From CALFML01 sp044222245 (GTDB taxonomy: Bacteria > Myxococcota_A > Polyangia > Palsa-1104 > JAEUJZ01): a stretch of 64,000 bases of DNA. The translations under genes were made by a program, and so were the position numbers. The number at the start of each line of letters is the position of its first letter. The stretch's first letter is position 1. The notes beneath the pieces are model-generated. The model was not told the DNA's origin. It ran no database searches and worked only from the letters and a program-made list of their open reading frames with translations. The stretch lies in assembly GCA_044222245.1 (NCBI GenBank), contig JBGANQ010000006.1:118090-182089 (forward strand). Direction: 5' to 3'. This document shows, in pieces, positions 53,738-64,000 of the stretch.

Positions 53738-55309
53738 CTAGAAGTGGACCGTGGTTCCCAGCCCGGCAGTCGCGGCGGGAGTCGGCGTCGCCGCGTTCTG
53801 GCGGGCGTCATAGATGAACAGGAACGCCGAGGTGCCGAGCGCCAGGCTGCCGATCGACACCAGCGGAATGCCGCTCGGCCGGCCGTCAAAGGGCTGGCTG
53901 CATACCGGACTGGCAGCGGGCCCGCTGCAGTTCTGCGAGCCGGTCAGCGCCAGCAGCGTGATGCCGCCGATGACCGTCACCGCCCCCACCCCGAGCAGCA
54001 CCCACTTGGCGATGCGCACCCCCGGCAGCTTGCGCGCCGGCACCGCCTTGTCGGCAAGCAGCGTCGCCGACAGCTCGGCGGTCTGGCCGTCCTCGACCGT
54101 GGCGACCAGGCGCTGGGCGGTAAAGCCTTGCTTCTTCACCAAGAGGTCGTGCGGACCGACGAAGGCGTCGCGCAGGTACGGCGTCTCGCCGAGATCGCGG
54201 CCGTCCACCTCGACCCGCGCCCCGGGCGGCTCGGAGGTCAGCTTGATCGTTCCGCGTGGGCGGCTGGCTGCCTGGCGCAGCATCTCCTGCACCATCTCGG
54301 CCAGCATCTGCATCGCCCGCTTGACGTTGCAGTCGCCGCAGGTCTGGCTCGCCCGCACGCTGACCACGCCGACGTCGACATCGAGCATCTCGCCGCTGAA
54401 CTGGAACGTCGAGCCCGGGCCCTTGTTGCTCGGCAGGCCGGGCGCCGCGATCGACAGCCGCAGCGCGAACTGCGCCGCCGTCTGCTGGGCCAGCTGCTCC
54501 TGGCAGCGCAGCTGATCCAGACAGCCGAGCAGCTCGGGCCGGCTGGCCAGCACGTCGGCCTGCGTCTCGGGGCTGATCAGCACCGCGTTTTGCTGCCCCG
54601 CCGCCTCGCTCACGGTGCGCCGCACCGCCTGCGCCAGCGTCGGCTCGAGCGGACTTGGCTGGGTGGTGAGCAGCACCCCGGGGGTCAGGGTCAGGAGCGC
54701 CAGCGGCGGCACCAGGGTGAAGCGCACCTCGGCCTGCCGGCGCGGCGCCAGGGTGACCTGGGTCTCGACGCGGCGGCGGCCCTTTTCGAGCAGCAGCTGG
54801 TGGGCGCCGGCGGTCAGGCGCAGCGGCGTCGCCAGCGGCAAGAGCCCGGCCAGGCGGCCATCGACGCTCAGCAGCGCGCCGCCGTCGCCCTGCACGGTCA
54901 CCTCGCAGCCGACCTCGTGCGGCGACTGCAGTAGCTGCAGGGCATCGGCGCGCAGCTCGGGGTCGGCTTCATCGAGTGTCGCCTCAAGATAGCGCCGGTA
55001 CAGATCGAAGGCCGCCGCCGAGCGCTGCTGCTCCTGCGCGACCTTGCCCAGGAAGTAGAGCAGCACCGGCTTGGGACTGTAGCGGAAGGCGTCCTCGAAG
55101 GCCTTGAGCGCGGTCGGGATGTCCTTGCGCCCAAGCGCCTCGCGGCCCTGGTTGAGCCAGGCCTGAAAGCGCTTGTCGCCCACCGGGGTGGGAACGGGCA
55201 GTGCGGCAGCACCGGGGGCCGGCCCCGGCACCACCGGGCGCGGCTGCGCCCAGGCGGCAGCCGACGAGCAGAGAAGCAGCACAGTCAATATCGCGGTTCG
55301 CACGGACAT
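53738..55309 (-). CDS. TPR / PEGA-domain exported membrane protein
   Basis: A 523-residue protein with signal peptide (MSVRTAILTVLLLCSSAAAWA). A TPR-type segment (about 45-125, FQAWLNQGREALGRKDIPTA) is followed by a PEGA-like beta segment, a globular region with four cysteines (LGCLDQLRCQ and QTCGDCNVK), a clear PEGA domain (about 350-415, RGTIKLTSEPPGARVEVDGR), and two transmembrane helices near the C-terminus (VLLGVGAVTVIGGITLLAL and IPLVSIGSLALGTSAFLFIY). PEGA modules are found beside myxobacterial kinases. The gene begins 21 bp after the large dual-kinase gene, so it is probably in the same operon. GGGAG precedes ATG 55309. Confidence 0.85.
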   Translation of the reverse strand: MSVRTAILTVLLLCSSAAAWAQPRPVVPGPAPGAAALPVPTPVGDKRFQAWLNQGREALGRKDIPTALKAFEDAFRYSPKPVLLYFLGKVAQEQQRSAAAFDLYRRYLEATLDEADPELRADALQLLQSPHEVGCEVTVQGDGGALLSVDGRLAGLLPLATPLRLTAGAHQLLLEKGRRRVETQVTLAPRRQAEVRFTLVPPLALLTLTPGVLLTTQPSPLEPTLAQAVRRTVSEAAGQQNAVLISPETQADVLASRPELLGCLDQLRCQEQLAQQTAAQFALRLSIAAPGLPSNKGPGSTFQFSGEMLDVDVGVVSVRASQTCGDCNVKRAMQMLAEMVQEMLRQAASRPRGTIKLTSEPPGARVEVDGRDLGETPYLRDAFVGPHDLLVKKQGFTAQRLVATVEDGQTAELSATLLADKAVPARKLPGVRIAKWVLLGVGAVTVIGGITLLALTGSQNCSGPAASPVCSQPFDGRPSGIPLVSIGSLALGTSAFLFIYDARQNAATPTPAATAGLGTTVHF

Positions 55310-55330
55310 CGCTCCCAATGCATGGCGCGG

Positions 55331-58300
55331 CTACGGTGGTGGCGCGCCTTTACACAGCTCGACTACGACCTTTCCACCCTCGCGCACCCGGACGATCCGC
55401 GGCGTCGCCTGACCCGGGGACCGCGCGCTCAGCCCGGCCTCCTGGCCGAGCTGGTGCTCGCCGGCGTGGACCCACAGCACCGTGCGCAGGCATTTGCCGT
55501 GGTCTTCCTTGGTGATCTCGATGCGGCCCAGGTGCTGGCTGAGGCGCGCCACCGCCGCGTTGGCCGCCGCGGTATGCTCGGGCTTGCGCTGTCCCTCGGG
55601 CACTGCCAGCAGGCGCTGGTACTCGGTCATCGCCTCCAGGAAGCGGCCCAGGCCCTCGTAGACCCGCGCCTGCTGGTAGGCGAGCTCGATCTGCGCCGGC
55701 CGGCTGACCCGCCCGCGCTGCGCCAGCGACTTGACCAGATCGAGCAGGTGCTGCGCCCGCGTGTACTCGTGGCGGCCCGCCGCTTCGCCGGCCTCGCCGA
55801 GCAGCTGGTCGGCGTAGGTCGCCGGGATCTGCACCACCGCGGTGACGCCCGGGGTGATCTCGACCTCGCGCACGCCGCCGGCGAACTTGACGCGGTGGGT
55901 GCCGGGGGCAAGCGGGATCTCGGCCGCCGTCGGCGAGATGACCTGCGGCGGGCGGCGATCGATCTGGAAGCGCACCTTGTCCTCGCCCTCGATCTTGAGG
56001 AAGCCGCGGGTGCCGCCGGCCTCGCCGTCGCCATCGGCCACGTCCTGATCGAGCGGCGGGGCCTGATCCGCCGGGCCCAGATCGAGCGGCGCGGCCACCG
56101 GGCTCGGCTCGTGGCCTTTGTGCGCTAGCGTGGCCGCCAGGGCACCGGCGCGCGCCCGCACGCTCACGTCGGGATCGGCGAGCAGGCTATAGATGAGCGA
56201 CAGCGAGGCGTCGCTCGGCGCGCTCTGGTGCAGGGCGAACGCGACCTCGACCACCCGCCGCCTCAGCGTCGGGCTGGAGTCAAACCGCGCCTTCTGCAAG
56301 AGCGGCAGCGCCTCGGCCGGCGGCAGATCGGCGGCGACATCGAGCAGCGCCAGGCTGGTCGGCAGATCGCCGCGGCTCAGCAGCTCGCCAAAGCCCGCCG
56401 GCGGCGAGACCGCCTCGCCCATCTTCTTGAGCAGCCCGTAGGCGATGACGCTCTCGGGACCGCCCTGCCCCAGCGCCTCGCGCAGCACCGGCGCCGCGGC
56501 GCGCACCTTCTGCCCCGCCAGCCGCCGCGCCGCCGCAAAGCGGACCAGCTGCGCCTGATCGCTCAGCGCTTCCAGCAGCAGCGGATCGCCGGCCGGCACC
56601 GTCTCGACCACCAGCTGGCGGGTGGTGGCGTCGGGTTCGTTGAGCGCCTGGCGCAGCCGCTCGTGCTGGCTCTCGTCGCCAAGCTGGAGCAGGGTGCCGC
56701 ACGCCACCAGCTGATCGTTGGGGCTGCCGGTCTCGGTCAGCTCTAGGAGGCGCGCGTTGAGCTCGGCGTCGGCGGCCCCGCTGCGACCGATGGCGTCGAC
56801 GATGCGGCCGATGGCGCGCATGCCGGCCAGCCGCACCTCGGGCTCGGCGTCGCTAAGTGAGGTCCGCAGCGCCAGCACCGCCCCGCGCAGCCGCTTGCGG
56901 CCCAGGGCCACCGCGGCGCTGCGGCGCACCGCCTGCTGCGGGTCGGACAGCGCCCGGCTGAGCAGCGGCACCGCCTGATCGCTGTCGATGTCGCCGAGCA
57001 CGGCGGTGGCCGACTCGCGGACCAGCCAGCTGTCGTGTCCGAGCGCCGCCTGCGCCCAGCCCAGGCTCTGCTTGGCAATCTGATCGGGGTCGCCGCCGGC
57101 GATCTGCAGGATCGCTCCCGCCGCCGCCTGGCGCAGCACCTGCGAGGCCTGCTTCTCATCGAGGATGCGGGTGAGCAGCAGCGCTCCCTGGCGGCGACCG
57201 CAGGCCGCCACGCCCTCGATCGCCACCTGCCGCGCCGCCAGCGGCTCCTTGTCATCGGTGGCCACCCGGACAAGCCGCGGGAACCCCGAGGCGTCGCCCA
57301 CCTTGGCCAGCATCAGCGACGCCAGGAGCTGCTGCGGCCCTGGCGTGCGCGCCGCCTGCCCGAGCACCGCCAGCGCCCGCTCATCGCCGATCCGCGCCAG
57401 GTTGGCGGCGGCGGAGATGCGGCGCAGGGTGAAGCCTTCATCGCCCATGCGGGCGTTGAGCTGCTGGGTCGCGACGGCGTCGCCACTGTGCGCCAGCTTG
57501 GACAGCACGCCGAGCAGCACATCGTCGGGCAGCGTCTGCTTCTGCAGCGCCGCCCACAGCCCCGGCCGCGCCGACAGATCGCCGGTCTCGACGAGCAGCA
57601 GGCCGGCCCGGAGCTTGACCCGCTCATCGCCGCTGGCCAGCAGCTCGCGCAAGACGATCGGGCCGCGCGGGCTCTGCAGCCGCGACAGCGCTCCGGCCAC
57701 CGCCACCCGCAGCCCGGGCGGCGGGCTCTGGGCGAGCAGCTGCAGCAGCGCCTCTTGCGACTCTGGGGCGCCCAGCACGCCCAGCGCCTCGGCCGCGGCC
57801 GCCTGCACCCGCAGGTCGGAGTCCTTGAGCAGCGAGGCGATGCTGGTCCACTGCGCGCTGTCCCGGCTCTGCCCGAGCGCCTGCACCGCCTGCGCGCGCA
57901 GCTCGGGGTCGGCGGCGCGCAGCCCTACATAAAGGACCCCCAGCGCGCGCGCCCGCGGCCCCATCACGTCGAGCTGCAGGTCGTTCTGCTCTAGCGCGAT
58001 CTCCGAAGTGACATGCGGCGGCACCAGGTGGTCGCGGAAGGCCCACAGGCCGGCGCCGGCAAAGCCCAGCACCCCGAGCGTCAGCAGCACCACCCACGGC
58101 CACACGCTGCGCGAAGGCGGCGGCGGCGGCGCGGTCACCGTGGTCTGCGCTCCGGTGGCGGTGGGCGGCGGCGTGAGCTCGGCGATGACCTCGGCCATCG
58201 ACGGCCGCCGGTCGGCCTTGGCGCTCAGCATGCGGCCTACCAGGGTCGCCAGCGCAGGCGAGATGCCCGGCTGCACCTCCCCCAGCGGCCGCGGCGGCTC

Positions 58301-61300
58301 GGCGAACGCCGACAGCGAGGTCTTGGGGAACGGGACCTGGCCCGAGACCATCTCGTACAGCATCACGCCCAGCGCGAACACGTCGGCCTTGCCGTCGACC
58401 TTGGCGGCGCTGCCGTACTGCTCGGGCGCCATGTACTTGGGCGTGCCCATGGTGGTGCCCACCGCGGTCGCGAACTCGTTGCCGTCCCCGTCGGCCTCGG
58501 GCGCCGGCTTGGGCGTCGAGCCCGGCGGCGCGACCTTGGCAATGCCAAAGTCCAGGACCTTGATCCGCTCTGCCCCCTCCCCTATCGGGTCGACGATGAG
58601 CATGACGTTTTCGGGCTTCAGATCGCGGTGCACGATGCCGTTTTTGTGGGCGGCGAGCAGCGCCTGCGCGATCTGCAGCGCGAAGGCCTTGGCCTTGGTC
58701 TCGGGGAGCGGGCCGCAGCGGCGCTCGTGAGCGCGCAGCGACTCGCCCTCCAGGAACTCCATGATGATGTAGAGCGTGCCGTCGGGGAGCTGACCAAAGT
58801 CGAAGATCTCGACCAGGCCCGGGTGGCGGATGGTGTTGACGGCGCGGGCCTCGTTGAGGAACCGGCCGGCGTAGTCCGAGGTCTTGGCCAGCGGCCCGTG
58901 CAACACCTTGACCGCGGCGCGGCGACCGATCTGCCGGTGCACCGCGGCGTAGACCGCGCCCATGCCGCCCTGGCCGATCTTGGCGCTGATGCGGAAGTTG
59001 CCAACGAGCTGCCCCGGGTGCAGGGCGACCACGCCGCCGACCCCCGGCTCGATCGGCGTGCCGCCGGTAGCCGCCAGCGACGGCGCCGGCGACGAGCCGT
59101 CTCCGGACAGCTCGGTCGACTCGAGCGCCATGGTCTGCGGCTTGGGCAGCGCGCCGGGATGGACCCCGGTGGGCATGTCGCTCATCGTGTACTCGGGCGG
59201 CTCGCTGGGCGAGTCTGCCGAGGGCCGGCGCGCCGCGCTGCCTGCGCCTGGTCCGACCGGCAGGCTGGCAGTCTGCTCGGCCTCCATTTCGATGACCTGC
59301 TCGGGGGCCGACTCATCGGCAGCGGCCGCCGTCCGGGTCGCCCGCACCGCCGGTCTAGAGCCAGTGGTCGGCGCAATCGTCGGCATATCAGAGAGCAGGT
59401 CCGCCCCAGGCGTCGCCGGCGCCGCGGGCCGCGGCGGCGGGCTGCCGCGACCCGGCGCCGTTCCCGGGCGGGCCGCGGGGACCGGCGCGGCAGCGGACTC
59501 CGGCCGCGCTGCCGGCTCGACTTTCCCTAGCGGCGGAGCTGCAATCGGGACGGCTTCCGCCGGCGCCGCCAGACGCGGTCCGGCGTCGGCAGCTGGGGGT
59601 GTTGCCGGCGCCGTGGCGGCAGCGGTCGGTGCGATGGCAGCAGCCTCCCCGCTGCTTGCTGCAGCGGGCGGCGGGACGCTGAGCGACGCTACAGGGGCGC
59701 TCGCGGCGGCAGCGGGCGGCGGCAGCGGCACCACCGCGAGCGGAGCTGTCGCACGGGACGAGAGCTCCGACAGCGGCGATAAGGCAGAAGCAGCGGCCAG
59801 CGGCGCCGCGACCGGCTCGGGCGGCAAGGCGACAGCGGGCGGCGGCAGCGCCGCAGCAGCGACTGCCGGCGCGCTCGGCGGCAGCGGTGAGGTGCCGCTG
59901 GTCTGTGGCGGCGCCTGGGTGGCTGCCAGCACCGGGGTGGCTGCCGACCCGGCAGCGCGGCCCGGAGCCGGCGTCGCAGCGGCCGGGCTCCGCGGTGGGG
60001 TCATGGCGGCAGGACCCTGTGGTGGCGTCGCGGCGGCGGCGAGGCCGTCCCCGGGAGCCGGCGCCGCTGGCGGGGGCGACTCGGTCGGCGGGGTCGGGCG
60101 CGGCGGCTCGGTCGGCAGCGCGGGCGCCACGGGCTCGGTGGGCGGTGGCGGTCGCGTCAGCTCGGACTGCTCGCGCAGCGCCAGGCGGCTCGGCTGGGGC
60201 GGCGCTGCCTCGGCTGGGGAAGGCAGCGGCAGCGCGCCGAGCGCCGGCGCGTCGGCGGGGCGCTGCGGCTCGATGGCCGTCGGCAGCATCCCATACTTCG
60301 GGGTCGCCATGGACGGCGCCGGCAGCGGGCCGAGCACCGGCGCCGGCGGCGGCAGCGAGGTGTTGGAAGGGGGCAGCGAACTGCCCGAGCGCGGCGGCAA
60401 AGGCACCGCGGACGCCTCCCCAGGTCGGGCTGGCAGCGACGATCGCGGCCGCGCGCCGGGCAGCGGGCCCGGCATCGCCAGCATCGGCAGCTTGGGCGTC
60501 GCGCTCGACGGCGGCGCCGACACGCTCGAGCTGCCCGGGGCCAGGGAGCTCAGCTGCTGCAGCGTCGAGGCAACCTGCCCCATCGACGGCCGCTCGCCGG
60601 GATTGGCGGCTAGCATGCGGTCCAGGATCGCCGCAAACGGCTGCAGCCACGACGGCAACAGCTGCAAGAGCCCGGTCTGGGTGGCACCGCTGGCGAGAAA
60701 CGAGGCCGGCGCGGCCCCCGCCTCCGCCATCGCCACCGTCGGCAGACTGCCGCTGCCCATCTCGTAGAGGATGACGCCCAGGGCGAATACGTCAGCCTGG
60801 CCGCCCTGCACCGCCTCGCCGCGCCGCTGCTCGGGCGACAGATAGGCGAGCTGCGCCGGCAGCAGCTCGGCCGGCCGCGGCCCGCGCCCGAGCGCGTCGA
60901 GCAGGCCCAGATCGAGCAGCTTGACCTGCTCGCCATCGGCGGTCCCCGGCGCCGCCGCCAGCAGGATCTTGTCCGGCCGCAGCGCCAGGTGCCGGATGCC
61001 CAGGCCGTGCGCCACCGCCAGGCACGCCGACAGCTGCCGACCGATGCGCAGCGCCTTGTTGGGCAGCGGCAGGCCGGCGTGACGCTGCAGCTGCACGCTC
61101 AGGCTCTCGCCACCGATATGCTCGCTGACGATGTAAAGCAGGCCCGAGTCGGTGCGTCCGCAGTCGAGCACCGTCGGCTGCGCCGGATCGCGGCCGCCGG
61201 GACGGAGCATGGCGACGCTGCGCTCGGGCTCAAGCCGGGTAAGGGCACGCATCAGCGCCTGCAGCCGACCAAGCAGGTTGGGCTCGCGCGACAACGACGC

Positions 61301-61414
61301 GGTCAGGACCCGGATGACGACCCGGTCGCCAGTCTGCCGGTGGGCCCCCTCATAGAGGCTCCCGAGCGGGCTCTCGCCGAGTCGCCCGACGATAGTATAG
61401 TTTCCCGCCTCCAT
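55331..61414 (-). CDS. Dual protein kinase (pseudokinase + kinase) with TM helix, HEAT repeats and PEGA-like domain
   Basis: A 2027-residue receptor-like protein. Residues 1-280 are a kinase fold with all catalytic residues lost: VVIRVL (Arg for the VAIK Lys), HLALRPDK (no HRD Asp) and LLDLGLL in place of DFG, so a pseudokinase. A Pro/Ala linker of about 480 residues follows. Residues 806-1080 are a canonical Ser/Thr kinase: GQGGMGAVY, AVKVL, IVHRDLKPEN, DFGIA, GTPKYMAPEQ. One transmembrane helix (WVVLLTLGVLGFAGAGLW) lies near 1105. From 1150 to 1780 the protein is a HEAT-repeat solenoid (units such as VQALGQSRDSA, AVALGRKRLRGA), then a PEGA-like domain and TPR-like helices. ATG 61414 preferred. 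Confidence 0.88.
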   Translation of the reverse strand: MEAGNYTIVGRLGESPLGSLYEGAHRQTGDRVVIRVLTASLSREPNLLGRLQALMRALTRLEPERSVAMLRPGGRDPAQPTVLDCGRTDSGLLYIVSEHIGGESLSVQLQRHAGLPLPNKALRIGRQLSACLAVAHGLGIRHLALRPDKILLAAAPGTADGEQVKLLDLGLLDALGRGPRPAELLPAQLAYLSPEQRRGEAVQGGQADVFALGVILYEMGSGSLPTVAMAEAGAAPASFLASGATQTGLLQLLPSWLQPFAAILDRMLAANPGERPSMGQVASTLQQLSSLAPGSSSVSAPPSSATPKLPMLAMPGPLPGARPRSSLPARPGEASAVPLPPRSGSSLPPSNTSLPPPAPVLGPLPAPSMATPKYGMLPTAIEPQRPADAPALGALPLPSPAEAAPPQPSRLALREQSELTRPPPPTEPVAPALPTEPPRPTPPTESPPPAAPAPGDGLAAAATPPQGPAAMTPPRSPAAATPAPGRAAGSAATPVLAATQAPPQTSGTSPLPPSAPAVAAAALPPPAVALPPEPVAAPLAAASALSPLSELSSRATAPLAVVPLPPPAAAASAPVASLSVPPPAAASSGEAAAIAPTAAATAPATPPAADAGPRLAAPAEAVPIAAPPLGKVEPAARPESAAAPVPAARPGTAPGRGSPPPRPAAPATPGADLLSDMPTIAPTTGSRPAVRATRTAAAADESAPEQVIEMEAEQTASLPVGPGAGSAARRPSADSPSEPPEYTMSDMPTGVHPGALPKPQTMALESTELSGDGSSPAPSLAATGGTPIEPGVGGVVALHPGQLVGNFRISAKIGQGGMGAVYAAVHRQIGRRAAVKVLHGPLAKTSDYAGRFLNEARAVNTIRHPGLVEIFDFGQLPDGTLYIIMEFLEGESLRAHERRCGPLPETKAKAFALQIAQALLAAHKNGIVHRDLKPENVMLIVDPIGEGAERIKVLDFGIAKVAPPGSTPKPAPEADGDGNEFATAVGTTMGTPKYMAPEQYGSAAKVDGKADVFALGVMLYEMVSGQVPFPKTSLSAFAEPPRPLGEVQPGISPALATLVGRMLSAKADRRPSMAEVIAELTPPPTATGAQTTVTAPPPPPSRSVWPWVVLLTLGVLGFAGAGLWAFRDHLVPPHVTSEIALEQNDLQLDVMGPRARALGVLYVGLRAADPELRAQAVQALGQSRDSAQWTSIASLLKDSDLRVQAAAAEALGVLGAPESQEALLQLLAQSPPPGLRVAVAGALSRLQSPRGPIVLRELLASGDERVKLRAGLLLVETGDLSARPGLWAALQKQTLPDDVLLGVLSKLAHSGDAVATQQLNARMGDEGFTLRRISAAANLARIGDERALAVLGQAARTPGPQQLLASLMLAKVGDASGFPRLVRVATDDKEPLAARQVAIEGVAACGRRQGALLLTRILDEKQASQVLRQAAAGAILQIAGGDPDQIAKQSLGWAQAALGHDSWLVRESATAVLGDIDSDQAVPLLSRALSDPQQAVRRSAAVALGRKRLRGAVLALRTSLSDAEPEVRLAGMRAIGRIVDAIGRSGAADAELNARLLELTETGSPNDQLVACGTLLQLGDESQHERLRQALNEPDATTRQLVVETVPAGDPLLLEALSDQAQLVRFAAARRLAGQKVRAAAPVLREALGQGGPESVIAYGLLKKMGEAVSPPAGFGELLSRGDLPTSLALLDVAADLPPAEALPLLQKARFDSSPTLRRRVVEVAFALHQSAPSDASLSLIYSLLADPDVSVRARAGALAATLAHKGHEPSPVAAPLDLGPADQAPPLDQDVADGDGEAGGTRGFLKIEGEDKVRFQIDRRPPQVISPTAAEIPLAPGTHRVKFAGGVREVEITPGVTAVVQIPATYADQLLGEAGEAAGRHEYTRAQHLLDLVKSLAQRGRVSRPAQIELAYQQARVYEGLGRFLEAMTEYQRLLAVPEGQRKPEHTAAANAAVARLSQHLGRIEITKEDHGKCLRTVLWVHAGEHQLGQEAGLSARSPGQATPRIVRVREGGKVVVELCKGAPPP

Positions 61415-61807
61415 CAATCTGCTCGCACGACTTGCAGATGGCTGGCTTTTTGCCCGGCCCTGCTTGGGTCAGCCCGGCCATCGCGCTGTGAGTCCCCACT
61501 AGCCCCGCGTGTCAGCTCAAACTTTTTCACTAGTATGACTTTAACCGATTTATCCCTTACAAACTCGCTCTTGTGTTTAACTTTGAAGATCCTAGGGAGG
61601 ATCCCGGCGCGAGCCGGTGAGGAGCCGGCAAGACTCGGGGCGCGGCGCCTTGCACCGCCTTGCACCTTTGTGGACCTCTGTGGACCTCCGTGCACCTCTG
61701 TGCACCTCTGTTGTTGTAATGTCTGGCTCTGTAATACCCGGCCAGCCGGGCGGCGGCGGTTCAGCCGACCCGGAGACTGGCCAGGGTGCTAAAATCATCC
61801 TGTCTCA
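61415..61807. promoter_or_regulatory. Divergent promoter region with 10-bp tandem repeats
   Basis: 393 bp between two divergent kinase genes. It has an AT-rich island (61515-61590) and an array of six 10-bp units at 61650-61709 (consensus TGCACCTCTG/TGGACCTCTG). A helical-turn period suggests repeated binding of one protein on one face of the DNA, or a neutral minisatellite. An inverted repeat GATCCT-AGGG-AGGATC lies at about 61588-61603. Confidence 0.55.

Positions 61808-64000
<2,193 letters not shown>

Noticed and set aside
58013..60767. Several long plus-strand frames opposite the dual-kinase gene
   Set aside because: They are rich in Arg, Ala, Gly and Ser without domains, and match the Pro/Ala linker and kinase read backwards.

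Overview
This 64 kb window is very GC-rich and dense with long genes, mostly encoding lipoproteins, Ser/Thr protein kinases with fused sensor domains, and PEGA, Kelch and Ig-like surface proteins. That mix, together with an H-NOX/hybrid histidine kinase pair and a multidomain lipid/polyketide synthase, points to a Myxococcota genome (Polyangia-like). This is inferred from gene content; there is no rRNA or other taxonomic marker. No tRNA, rRNA or CRISPR array was seen.

Layout. 1-6.5 kb: a partial beta-CASP metallo-beta-lactamase protein, a lone tyrosine recombinase, a TolB/TPR protein kinase that lacks its ATP-binding lobe and begins exactly next to the recombinase, a secreted MsrB, and a PP2C phosphatase fused to a cyclic-nucleotide-binding fold. 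6.8-16 kb: small lipoproteins, a CAP-domain lipoprotein, a nitronate monooxygenase, a GH63-like glucosidase behind an operator-like palindrome, an orphan contractile-injection-type tube protein with an Ala/Gly/Lys tail, and a four-helix membrane protein.

16-39.5 kb: two halves of a Thr-rich tandem-repeat protein gene flank a 21.8 kb block. Its edges and interior carry debris (a frame-broken gene and a kinase C-terminal remnant). Its intact content is an H-NOX gene coupled to an HNOBA-GAF-PAS hybrid histidine kinase with a C-terminal Hpt, a four-helix membrane protein, a metaxin/FAX-type GST, two co-transcribed kinase/cyclase-like/AAA regulators, and, divergent from these, a two-gene synthase. 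The synthase reads hotdog-AT-KS-KS0-KR-DH on one protein and ACP-ACP0-FabL-like reductase on the other. Together these supply every step needed to extend and fully reduce an acyl chain, so a Pfa-like secondary lipid synthase is the best guess.

39.5-55 kb: an exported M16 peptidase, a PD40 lipoprotein with one CxxCH motif, an Ig-like (Big_2) lipoprotein, an EgtB-like sulfoxide synthase with a leaderless-type promoter, a pectinacetylesterase-family lipoprotein, a histone-H1-like/DUF1801 fusion, a PECR-like SDR and a Kelch lipoprotein. 53.7-64 kb: a kinase cluster. One 2027-residue protein holds a pseudokinase, a canonical kinase, a membrane helix, HEAT repeats and a PEGA-like domain; it is followed by a TPR/PEGA membrane protein. 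A second transmembrane kinase is divergent and runs off the window.

Minisatellites (9, 10, 11 and 6 bp periods) mark several intergenic spaces.
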